Source: a virus. Taken from it: a DNA stretch of 36,954 nt. The notes under the pieces are model-generated. The model had not been told where the DNA came from, did no database searches, and saw nothing but the letters and a program-made list of their open reading frames with translations. Each line of letters opens with the position of its first letter. Position 1 is the stretch's first letter. The position numbers were made by a program, and so were the translations under genes. Positions 16,484-24,024 of this stretch are shown one piece after another. Where the stretch lies: the IMG/VR virus record IMGVR_UViG_3300004369_000697, positions 1-36,954 of that record, one strand, 5' to 3'.

Positions 16484-17337
16484 TTCAACTCTCCAATAGC
16501 TTTGTCAAGGTTAGCAGTAAACTCCTTACACTTTAGTTTCTGTAGAAATCTCTTGGCTCTATGTAGACATGTATGACTCCTCAATATTGGAACTCTACTG
16601 TCAATATTGTTCATTTTCATGCTATCCATGATCTGTGAACATTTTTCTGCGTCGTTCTTGTTAGCACAATAGATAGAGAAGTTTTTACCGTGGAGTGCGG
16701 CGTCAAAGAACCTTTGTGTAAAAACCTTTTCTAGCTTGCCAATAAGAACCAGCCTCTCATAGTTTCTGTAGATAGACGGTCCCTGATGAATAGGAACAGT
16801 AGCATCAAAGTCGTAAGACTCTTCTGCTCCAGCGTTAATAATATGAGTAGAGCCTTGCATTGGATAGATATTTGGATCTACTCCACCCACGGCAAGGATG
16901 GCTGTGTTAATCGAAAAGTTGGGATCGGCACTTGGGAGCCAGATATCTGCTCCGTTAAGTATGCTTTCGATTTTAAGCCTTGTGGTTTGTGGTACAAGAA
17001 GGGTTTCTGGAGTGTTAGTAAATACGAAGGGGGCAGAAACACTTGTATTCTGTAAGAAGGTTTCAATGGCACTAAGCTGTCTTTCAGCAGCGTTTGTAAC
17101 GTTGAAAACAACGTCGATTTTCTTCTTGGCAGACGCTAGGTATTTAGCCAAAGTGGGATCGATTCGTTTATAGTCGGTGACAAACACGTCTGGAGCAAAT
17201 TGGTCGAAAGTGTCATACAGAGAACTCCTATTTCTATCCCATAGTGCTGAGGTAGCTCCAGCGATCTTAAAGCAACGGTCAAGATATACTGGCTCGGTAG
17301 ATTGGTGTGTTACGTAATTATCAACTAATATTCTCAT
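16480..17337 (-). CDS. Probable GT-B-like glycosyltransferase of unknown specificity
   Basis: A protein of 285 residues. The N-terminal part has a Rossmann-like pattern: STEPVYLDRCFKIAGATSALWD, then FDQFAPDVFVTDYKRID, like the first domain of GT-B transferases where 'xxxPDVFVTxY' closes a strand. The second half contains 'IHQGPSIYRNYERLVLIGK' and HTCLHRAKRFL near the end. I do not see the standard E-x7-E motif, so this is either a diverged transferase or a related non-catalytic protein. ATGA coupling to the GT2-like gene downstream and a 17-base overlap with the upstream gene place it firmly in the cluster. Confidence 0.45.
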   Translation of the reverse strand: MRILVDNYVTHQSTEPVYLDRCFKIAGATSALWDRNRSSLYDTFDQFAPDVFVTDYKRIDPTLAKYLASAKKKIDVVFNVTNAAERQLSAIETFLQNTSVSAPFVFTNTPETLLVPQTTRLKIESILNGADIWLPSADPNFSINTAILAVGGVDPNIYPMQGSTHIINAGAEESYDFDATVPIHQGPSIYRNYERLVLIGKLEKVFTQRFFDAALHGKNFSIYCANKNDAEKCSQIMDSMKMNNIDSRVPILRSHTCLHRAKRFLQKLKCKEFTANLDKAIGELK

Positions 17338-18091
17338 TCAATATCCTTTGTAAGCTTTTAGCGTTGTTTATTTTAAAGGTATGGTGTTTTGAGTTTTCCA
17401 CTTTAAGTAGTGTCTTCTTGCACATAGCATTTATAGCCTCAAATAGAAACTTAGTCTTGAATTCTGTAGATGCTAGATGCGTTTTTAACGAAGAGATACT
17501 TCTTTTGCTGGACAGGTAAAGCATTTCAGACCAAAACTCCCCCTTAATTCCAAGGTTTATGCTTTCTAAACGTCTATCATTCTGAATGATACCCATTTCC
17601 ATATTGCCTCCAGAGTAGTCTTGAGACAATACGGATGAGCTAGTTAGGTCAATAGATTTAAGCTGATTTTGGTTCAGCATTAACTCTCCATTGCAGACTA
17701 GAACTCTATCATTAGATATATTGTTAAGGGAGAGGCGGGTGCTTTCACAGCAGTTAGTTATCGAGTAGGTTTGATTTTCAACCACTCTTATTGGAGTGTG
17801 TTTTAGTTTAAACTGAACGAAACTAATAACCTTTTCAGCTTCAAACCCACAGCATAAAACGATTTCATAGTTTGAGAATGACGAAGAAATAGCTTCAACT
17901 TGATGCTCTAATAAAGTCTTATTGCCTACCTTGATAAGAGATATGGGGCCACACGATTTCATTCTGTATCCATAGTTTTCGCCAAGGAGTATAATTGAAA
18001 CAAACTGATTTTGAACTGGATTGCTTTTTTCTCTTTTAGACTTAGACTTCTTGGCTGAAGTCATATAGCTCTCTGGTTTTCTAGACATCAT
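17321..18091 (-). CDS. Sugar-nucleotidyltransferase-like (MobA/RmlA fold) protein, degenerate active site
   Basis: A protein of 256 residues. After a Lys/Ser-rich N-terminus, residues 30-64 (SIILLGENYGYRM, then GPISLIKVGNKTLLEHQ) match the start of sugar-1-phosphate nucleotidyltransferases, which reads 'xxAAGxGxRMxxxxPKxLxxVxGKPLLxHQ'. The loop is altered (GENYGYRM) and the conserved Lys after Pro is missing (P49-I50). VLVCNGELM at the expected DxD-like position has E instead of D. Known members activate sugars as NDP-sugars. Here the changes suggest altered or lost activity. It overlaps the neighbouring cluster genes (four and 17 bases). Confidence 0.55.
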   Translation of the reverse strand: MMSRKPESYMTSAKKSKSKREKSNPVQNQFVSIILLGENYGYRMKSCGPISLIKVGNKTLLEHQVEAISSSFSNYEIVLCCGFEAEKVISFVQFKLKHTPIRVVENQTYSITNCCESTRLSLNNISNDRVLVCNGELMLNQNQLKSIDLTSSSVLSQDYSGGNMEMGIIQNDRRLESINLGIKGEFWSEMLYLSSKRSISSLKTHLASTEFKTKFLFEAINAMCKKTLLKVENSKHHTFKINNAKSLQRILNENIS

Positions 18092-18819
18092 TTTACCATA
18101 TCGTTAGTAATTACTTTGTACATCCCAGCTTCTCTTGAAGACTGTCTTATAGCATCTATCATCAGTTTGTAGCTTTTATAGTCTCTGTATGTTTTATTAG
18201 CTACATACGTTGGAATACATGTCCACCCGACTCCTTCGAACATGAGAATTCTACTCAAGTCGTCGTTGATGTACTTATCTATCTTCTTGAAAATTTTTGA
18301 GCTAAAGGTCGCATAATCTTGTATCTGTAAGAGATAATTAGCACTACTAACACCGTTGAAACTATTAAAGTCTCTCTCAAACTCTAGAGCCTGCCAAGTG
18401 TTCATGACCAGTCTAGCATTTATCCCTTTTTCTCTCATTACATTTACTTCATGCACCAGAGAGTTTACATCAGTGTCGTTCTGAGAGTTAATAGCCACTT
18501 GTAAGTTTTGTACTTTGTAGTAGTCGTCACTAAGGCATAGACATGTTTTTCTTAGAGATTCCATGTTACCTCTAAACTCTATTACTATACCAAATGTTTT
18601 TTCTATTTCTGCTCTAGCAACTTCAACAGTTGGGTTATCCACTTGCCACGCATTGGTTCTGTGCATATTACACAGAGCTTGAACAACTGGAGCGTCTCTT
18701 GTCTGAACGAGCTTTCCCTGCATGTTGAATATTTCATGTCTTCCAGCCAGACATTCTTTATCCTTGAAGAATACGCATTCTTTACAAGAAGTTCTAACCT
18801 CTCTGTGCTTCGATTTCAT
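18088..18819 (-). CDS. GT-like protein with N-terminal cysteine cluster
   Basis: A protein of 243 residues. The N-terminus has CKECVFFKDKEC (C12, C15, C22) and a fourth Cys in ALCNMHR at about residue 49, a set able to hold zinc or an iron-sulfur cluster. From about residue 75 the pattern changes to a GT-A-like beginning: FGIVIEFRGNMESLRKTC, then VQNLQVAINSQ and EKGINARLVMN. No clear DxD is seen. Phage proteins with a CxxC lead and a GT2-like body occur in other glycosyltransferase clusters, as far as I recall. The enzymatic role is uncertain, and a redox or binding role for the Cys cluster cannot be excluded. Confidence 0.4.
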   Translation of the reverse strand: MKSKHREVRTSCKECVFFKDKECLAGRHEIFNMQGKLVQTRDAPVVQALCNMHRTNAWQVDNPTVEVARAEIEKTFGIVIEFRGNMESLRKTCLCLSDDYYKVQNLQVAINSQNDTDVNSLVHEVNVMREKGINARLVMNTWQALEFERDFNSFNGVSSANYLLQIQDYATFSSKIFKKIDKYINDDLSRILMFEGVGWTCIPTYVANKTYRDYKSYKLMIDAIRQSSREAGMYKVITNDMVK

Positions 18820-19210
18820 AATGAACTCCGTTAATATAAGAAGCGATTATTCTTAGTCCACACTGTCTTAGTATATTCATGACTGTCTTCGATGTAAGCA
18901 TACATTTAGAATTATTGATCATTTTTGAAGCAGACTCTTCTTTCATAGTCCCATTAATAATCATTTTTGAGAATACTCGAAGATCCGTTCCTCCAATAAC
19001 CACTCTTCCATGCAGTCTCATTTTGCTAACAATGCTCTGAATAGTACCGACCACTTTTTCGCTATCTACAAGGTCAATTAGATCGTTAGCAAAAATTTCT
19101 TCAAGCTCATTGTCTACGTAGCTGTTTAGGCTTAAACCAAACGCTCCAATCTCTTCCTTTTCGAACCCATCGATAGCCTCTTCACCCTGTTTAACAATGT
19201 GTAGCTTCAT
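18794..19210 (-). CDS. Methyltransferase-like protein lacking a SAM-binding loop
   Basis: A protein of 138 residues. The order 'LEEIFANDLIDLVD', 'SIVSKMRLHGRVVIGGTDL' and a C-terminal strand (GLRIIASYINGVHYEI) resembles motifs IV-VI of class I methyltransferases, where a helix after the SAM site leads to 'xxLxPGGxxxIxxxD'. The GxGxG loop and acidic ribose residue that should precede these are absent, so it looks like the C-terminal half of such an enzyme or a diverged, non-catalytic relative. No frameshift is visible upstream because the frame starts at an ATG coupled to the GT4 gene (ATGA). Similar small proteins occur in phage sugar clusters. The function is unknown. Confidence 0.4.
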   Translation of the reverse strand: MKLHIVKQGEEAIDGFEKEEIGAFGLSLNSYVDNELEEIFANDLIDLVDSEKVVGTIQSIVSKMRLHGRVVIGGTDLRVFSKMIINGTMKEESASKMINNSKCMLTSKTVMNILRQCGLRIIASYINGVHYEIEAQRG

Positions 19211-20193
19211 TTAACGCTCCTGTAGACTGCTTGAAATGTTTGATTCCAATTGTTGATAAATACTTTTTCGGAAAAATCTCTAGTAATAGTCTCTCTAGCT
19301 CTTTCACCCATAGCCCTAGCTTGGGCTGGATTGTCGAGCAGATACTGGATTTTACCCCTAAGCTCGTTCTCGTCGTTACTTATGAAGCCATTAACTCCGT
19401 TTTCAATAACTTCTGGAATACCGCATGTTGCAGTTGTGACAACGGCACATCCACAAGCCATCGCTTCAAGCATTGAGGTTGGCAATGGACTGTGTGTAGA
19501 AGTGTTAAGAAAAATCAGAGATGATCTGTAGATATCTGCTAAATGCTGAATACCATTAGCTGGAGAGGACAGGCCGGGGTTGTCACCAATTAGTAAATAA
19601 TCAAAGCCTTCAACTATTCTTTTCCACCCCTCGTAGTTACAACAATAGTCTCTTTGTGAGAATTGATTGACCACACTTAGCACTTTGAAGTTTCTTGCCC
19701 CCTTCGTGGTGTCAAAAACGTGGGTATCTACAGAGTGTGGGATAACAGAATATGTAGCGGGGCATCTCCATTGGCGTGCTGAAAAGTCAGTGATAAACAC
19801 GTTATGTTCAGAAAAACATTCAGACAATCCCTGTTTTTTTTCCTCTGTCCAATCACTGTTCGGAGTGGTGTGCTCTAAACATAGCAACGGCACTTGCAAG
19901 ACTTGTTGGATTTTTTTTGCTGCTTGATATTGCCCGAATTTGCTTTGTGATAAGATAATATCAATATCTAGCCCGTTGTATACAGTATTGTTGGGTAATG
20001 TATAGTAGTTAGGGGGCTTGCTAGCGAATCTCTCATCCCAAGTTTTCATCTGTTCAGCTTGAAAGGCGTAAAAATTATGACCAGTTTTAGCCATTTGAGA
20101 CTGATATCTTTCGTGAGTGTCAAAAGTTAGAATGTTCAACTTCTGTTTTGGCTCACCAACTCTGGATAATATTTGTGCTGTACGTCTACTCAC
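19207..20193 (-). CDS. GT4-family glycosyltransferase
   Basis: A protein of 328 residues from a GTG at 20193. AAGGAG at 20201-20206 lies seven bases upstream of that codon. A longer frame exists from a TTG at 20220 but has no RBS, so I chose the GTG. The C-terminal domain holds the GT-B donor site: HLADIYRSSLIFLNTSTHSPLPTS (split by a few residues) then MLEAMACGCAVVTT and GIPEVIENGVNGF. The glutamates are those that bind the NDP-sugar in GT4 enzymes. No membrane helix is present. It overlaps the upstream GT4 gene by eight bases. Confidence 0.85.
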   Translation of the reverse strand: MSRRTAQILSRVGEPKQKLNILTFDTHERYQSQMAKTGHNFYAFQAEQMKTWDERFASKPPNYYTLPNNTVYNGLDIDIILSQSKFGQYQAAKKIQQVLQVPLLCLEHTTPNSDWTEEKKQGLSECFSEHNVFITDFSARQWRCPATYSVIPHSVDTHVFDTTKGARNFKVLSVVNQFSQRDYCCNYEGWKRIVEGFDYLLIGDNPGLSSPANGIQHLADIYRSSLIFLNTSTHSPLPTSMLEAMACGCAVVTTATCGIPEVIENGVNGFISNDENELRGKIQYLLDNPAQARAMGERARETITRDFSEKVFINNWNQTFQAVYRSVK

Positions 20194-21295
20194 TGAGAAG
20201 CTCCTTAATTTCCTTGCCAACGCTTTCGTAAGAGAATTCTTCTGCTGTAGCTAATCCAGCTTTTCTGTAAGTATCTGGCTCTCGGTGATCATAGTAATAT
20301 CGCATAGCTTTCATAATTTCTGCTTCACAAGGCTGGAACCACGTCTCTCTTCCAGTAAACATATCTGGAAAAGCCGAGTCTTTTGAGGTGCATACGGATC
20401 TTACTCCGGGAATAAGGGAACCTGTAGTTTTCTCACTAATGTACTCTGTAGGTCCACCAGAATACGAGCAGATGGGTGTGCTTCCAAACGCCATAGCTTC
20501 AAAGGCTGGAATAGACCATGCTTCACCATGAGAAGGTGATACAAAACAATCCGCGTACTGGTGCAGCGACATGAGGTTTTCTTCTGGAGTATGTTCGGCG
20601 ATGATGATATCTCTGATATAGTCTTCTACATTTGGATACATCCTTAGAGAAGTTTTAACTTGTTTGATCATTTGATCAACACGCACATGTAACTGTTCAG
20701 CACTTAAGCCAAACTTGCCTACTTTTAATATCAACGACACTGGCTCGCTCTTGTCAAACTCCGCGTGAAAACATCTTATGATAGATTCAATGTTCTTTCT
20801 ATCGTTGAAATCCCCAATGAAGTAAAACTTAAAAGTCCCATCTGCTTGAGGAATATTCATGGGACTATAGGTCTTTCTATACTTCTCAATATCGTGAGCG
20901 TGAGGAACAACTGTAGTCTTAATTCCTAATTGTTGTAAATTAGCTGCCGTATCACTATTTGACACCCATACTTCATCAACTAAGCTTAGATGATCCACCC
21001 AAGGTAGGCATTTAACATCATTTGTTTCCAGCTCTACATAAGCAATATTCTTATCAAACTTATCAGATCCAATAATGTGATGAGGCAGGACGTGTTGGAT
21101 ACAGATATTACAGTCTGATGGATCGCCCTGCTCTAATTCTAAGACTCTTTTAGGAACTTGAACTGACTTATTAGTTAACTTAATATCCCTGCAAACAACA
21201 TCAATTCCACATCTATCCATCGCTAGGATAAAGTCAGTACTGGCGTTGGACCAGCCCCCACCCTCTTTGTAATGACCAATAAACAATACTTTCAT
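20186..21295 (-). CDS. GT4-family glycosyltransferase
   Basis: A protein of 369 residues, the usual length for GT4. The N-terminal domain starts MKVLFIGHYKEGGGWSNAS, a typical glycine-rich acceptor-domain loop. DFNDRKNIESII at about 190 is the inter-domain region. SHGEAWSIPAFEAMAFG (about 254-270) contains the E-x7-E catalytic/donor motif, followed by SGGPTEYI. These residues predict a retaining transferase that uses an NDP-sugar. It overlaps the next gene by eight bases if that gene starts at its preferred GTG, and the upstream gene by four. Confidence 0.85.
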   Translation of the reverse strand: MKVLFIGHYKEGGGWSNASTDFILAMDRCGIDVVCRDIKLTNKSVQVPKRVLELEQGDPSDCNICIQHVLPHHIIGSDKFDKNIAYVELETNDVKCLPWVDHLSLVDEVWVSNSDTAANLQQLGIKTTVVPHAHDIEKYRKTYSPMNIPQADGTFKFYFIGDFNDRKNIESIIRCFHAEFDKSEPVSLILKVGKFGLSAEQLHVRVDQMIKQVKTSLRMYPNVEDYIRDIIIAEHTPEENLMSLHQYADCFVSPSHGEAWSIPAFEAMAFGSTPICSYSGGPTEYISEKTTGSLIPGVRSVCTSKDSAFPDMFTGRETWFQPCEAEIMKAMRYYYDHREPDTYRKAGLATAEEFSYESVGKEIKELLSE

Positions 21296-22008
21296 ACTTT
21301 GTTTGTCTCCAAATTATCACTTAGTAGGCGGTAACCAGCTTGGTTAAATGAGCCATGAAAACCAAAGGAGTCATAGCTACTTAACACAGAGTGGTCGTAT
21401 GTTTTTTCTTCAATGGGGTGTTCTACAGAGAACTTAGCGGCAAGATCAAGTGGGGCAAATTTAATACGCTGCTTTAATAACGTATGATAGTGTTTCACAC
21501 ATAAAAACCAATCTTCATGTGCGTGATCGTGAAAATCAACGTTTGTTATTGGATCATACACTAATTCCGAGGATTTCTTTAAGAAACGCTTGCTTCTAAG
21601 GGAAAATCCACCATTACCGACCCTGTTCTCGAAACCACACATTTTGCTCCAAGGAGAACCAATGTAGTCGTAATCGAAAAACCGTTGATCCCACTTTCCT
21701 ACATCTATTATAGCTGAATCATGCTGAATATTCAGTAAGTATTTTGTAACTAGGTATTTATGGAGGTTTTTAACCATAAACCTAGAGAATTCGTGAGCCG
21801 TCATAGGTTCTATGTGATGTTGAACAATGCCAAATCTGTTTAAGAGGTTTTTATACCTAAGGCTCTGTTCTGTGGGGCAAATTAGTTTTACAGCACCAAA
21901 TTCACATTGTTTGTGACAGAAGATGAGAGCGTCGATAGTGCGTTGAACAAAATCCTCACCCCATGCCACTCCGACAGTTGTAATATCTGAAAACCCCTTA
22001 CGCGCCAT
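21292..22008 (-). CDS. DUF5672-type putative glycosyltransferase
   Basis: A protein of 238 residues with the signature of DUF5672 proteins: YLLNIQHDSAIID in place of a DxD region, then FFDYDYIGSPWS and VGNGGFSLRSKRFL. HAHEDWFLC a little later holds the acidic pair expected near the active site. DUF5672 proteins are GT-A-like transferases common in polysaccharide clusters of bacteria and of large viruses. The start ATG follows the stop of its neighbour within a short overlap. The acceptor is unknown. Confidence 0.75.
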   Translation of the reverse strand: MARKGFSDITTVGVAWGEDFVQRTIDALIFCHKQCEFGAVKLICPTEQSLRYKNLLNRFGIVQHHIEPMTAHEFSRFMVKNLHKYLVTKYLLNIQHDSAIIDVGKWDQRFFDYDYIGSPWSKMCGFENRVGNGGFSLRSKRFLKKSSELVYDPITNVDFHDHAHEDWFLCVKHYHTLLKQRIKFAPLDLAAKFSVEHPIEEKTYDHSVLSSYDSFGFHGSFNQAGYRLLSDNLETNKV

Positions 22009-23689
22009 TATTCTGTCTTGCCCTCATTACATCACAACGTCTTGTTTCCCACGCATTTATTCTATTGCGTAGTTCAGTCATGTGTCTGTAAGCGAGGTCA
22101 AAACTAAAGGGGTGCTTGTTAGAGCTACCATCGAATGCTGCTGATGATTCATTGTAATACATTCCTCCGGTTGTGCCAGTTGTGTACTTATACATTAAGT
22201 CTCGCGTCAATCTAGACTCAAAATGAGTGTTTAGTTTAGTTGGATCACACAGAACTTTTGTAATTAGCCATCTAGATAAATCTTGGTGCGTAGCATTTTG
22301 ATTGATATTTGCAGGCATAGCCTCTGATTGTGCTACTTTAGGAGGGGATAGCCAAGACTGTTCAATTGGAATAGTATCTGTTTGATCAAAGTAATTTTCC
22401 CATACTTTACCGCTTTTATCCCACTGGTAATGTTCCAAAAACCTCTCTCTTGTTTCTTTCCCCTTATTTTGTCTCTCTTCTTCACTTAGAGATAGGAACT
22501 CAGTAAATAGTTTAGCAGCCAGATCGTTATCGGGCACCGCTCTATAACAACCCGTTTCTAACTCTTTGTACAAAGCTTTTGGTTTTACAGGAATACCACC
22601 AAGTTTACGAACTACGCTTTCCATAGCAGAATAGTCTGTACTCATTACGGGAACAGCACATGCGGCTGCTTCTACTTGGGGGAGTCCGAACCCTTCGCAG
22701 TTGGCGTATTGGACATAGAGGTCGAAGGTATTGATTATGGCTGATAAGTCTTCATAGGACGCTCCGCGCTTCGCGTTAGTGAGCGTGCCATTCCATTTCC
22801 CGGTATAAGGCGATTGAGTCATTGCTCCACGAAAAAGAGAGACGAAAGGTTTGAGCGTGTCACCACAGATGTAAGTGAAGTAGACACGTGAGCTGAGGTT
22901 ATACTGTTGTAGCAGTTCTGGAATGTCCCATCCAAGATCTGGATAAGATGTGTGGCAATACAGGTAGGTGTCTGTTCTTTGAGTGTCATCTAACATCTTT
23001 CTAAAAGCTTCAAACAAATCTGGATACAGTTTACGTCTTTGGTTACGCATAACCGTGCCAATGATTTTGTGGTTTGGATCAATCCCCATCTTAGCTTTAT
23101 GAGCCTTCTTATCTTCAACTGGCTTGTAAGCCGGATGAGCAGACGGGGGAGAGCTACCTAGATAGTTGATTTTGCCGCCTGATTGACGTTCTAAGACACC
23201 TCCAGCCCAATCTGAGTAAGTTAGACAGGCGTCGGCAGACTGGTACGTAGCGATCCACTGACGAGCTTGTGGAGCGGCGTCTACAGTAGGCATGACTACC
23301 CACCTGAAGTAATTACGGAAAGGTGAGCGTTCAGCAAAGTCCAGCATCCAAAAGTCACGGATATCGCACACAAAATCTGGCATGAAGTCAAGACAGACAT
23401 GCTCAAACAAAGCTTCTCCAAACTGATTTGATGGTTTACTTTCATAGTCTTGTAGTTCTTCTTGAGTGGCTTTTGGCTCACAGGTAGTATTGGGCATTAC
23501 GCCGTAGTACTTCCACGGAATGTCCTTGGCTCTTGGATCGTTTCTCTCTCCATAAGAAGACATCTCTGCTAACTCGTACTTTCCTGTACTATGCAGGTAA
23601 TTCAAAGTTTCACGAATGTAAGTAGCATATCCAGTATTCAGGAAAGTAGCTTCTCCACAAAACAACACTCTTTTCTTACGCACTATCAT
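21998..23689 (-). CDS. GT4-family glycosyltransferase with C-terminal extension
   Basis: A protein of 563 residues, about 180 longer than a simple GT4 enzyme. RKKRVLFCGEATFLNTGYATY opens the N-terminal domain, split here at the glycine loop. 'IGTVMRNQRRKLYPDLFEAF' starts the donor domain, and CEGFGLPQVEAAACAVPVM gives the E-x7-E motif. The last 130 residues (after about residue 430) are not part of the GT fold. They contain 'GGMYYNESSAAFDGSSNKHPF' (split) and a basic end (ETRRCDVMRARQ), and their role is unknown. It is the first gene of the glycan cluster and overlaps SSB by four bases (ATGA), so it is translated with replication genes. Confidence 0.85.
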   Translation of the reverse strand: MIVRKKRVLFCGEATFLNTGYATYIRETLNYLHSTGKYELAEMSSYGERNDPRAKDIPWKYYGVMPNTTCEPKATQEELQDYESKPSNQFGEALFEHVCLDFMPDFVCDIRDFWMLDFAERSPFRNYFRWVVMPTVDAAPQARQWIATYQSADACLTYSDWAGGVLERQSGGKINYLGSSPPSAHPAYKPVEDKKAHKAKMGIDPNHKIIGTVMRNQRRKLYPDLFEAFRKMLDDTQRTDTYLYCHTSYPDLGWDIPELLQQYNLSSRVYFTYICGDTLKPFVSLFRGAMTQSPYTGKWNGTLTNAKRGASYEDLSAIINTFDLYVQYANCEGFGLPQVEAAACAVPVMSTDYSAMESVVRKLGGIPVKPKALYKELETGCYRAVPDNDLAAKLFTEFLSLSEEERQNKGKETRERFLEHYQWDKSGKVWENYFDQTDTIPIEQSWLSPPKVAQSEAMPANINQNATHQDLSRWLITKVLCDPTKLNTHFESRLTRDLMYKYTTGTTGGMYYNESSAAFDGSSNKHPFSFDLAYRHMTELRNRINAWETRRCDVMRARQNNGA

Positions 23690-23982
23690 ACCTCATGAAC
23701 GTCAAAGGAATTGATTCTAAAATAGACACTACCATTTTCATCGGTTTTTGCGCTGGCATGGACCGTTACTTTTGATCCTGATTTTGCAATCTTACTAAAA
23801 GCTTCCGCTCCAGAAGACCACACCTCGCAATCCAGCATTGACTCAATTTCGGCGTTAGTGCCGTCAGACTTCTGTTTTCTAAATTGATACACGGCTAAAG
23901 AGAACTCGGCTACGGGTTCTTGGTTTTCATAGCTCATCACAATATCACCGTCTACGTATCCAGTGATTACACAAATATTCAT
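23686..23982 (-). CDS. ssb: Single-stranded DNA-binding protein (short, OB-fold)
   Basis: A protein of 98 residues with the SSB OB-fold order: VITGYVDGD, VAEFSLAVYQFRKQ, MLDCEVWSSGAEAFSKIAKSG, SKVTVHASAKTDENG and VYFRINSFDVHEV. 'F-LAV' followed by 'DCEVW' and 'A---K-G--V-V' is the core of bacterial SSB. It is much shorter than E. coli SSB (178) and ends straight after the OB fold, so it lacks the Gly/Pro-rich linker and the acidic DDDIPF-type tip that recruits partner proteins. GGAG lies about six bases before the ATG, in the only sizeable gap (42 bases) of the left half of this operon. It should coat single strands at the phage replication fork. Confidence 0.85.
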   Translation of the reverse strand: MNICVITGYVDGDIVMSYENQEPVAEFSLAVYQFRKQKSDGTNAEIESMLDCEVWSSGAEAFSKIAKSGSKVTVHASAKTDENGSVYFRINSFDVHEV

Positions 23983-24024
23983 CCATTTCTCCAGTATTAT
24001 AGTTTATTAGGCGGTTGGCGACAC

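Noticed and set aside
20218-20220. TTG start for the GT4 gene ending at 19207.
   Set aside because: AAGGAG lies downstream of it, seven bases before a GTG at 20193, which is the better start.
23996-24001. TATAAT on the minus strand just before the SSB gene, as a promoter.
   Set aside because: It lies about 14 bases before the ATG, which would leave almost no leader, and no -35 box is seen. AT-rich DNA gives such hexamers by chance.
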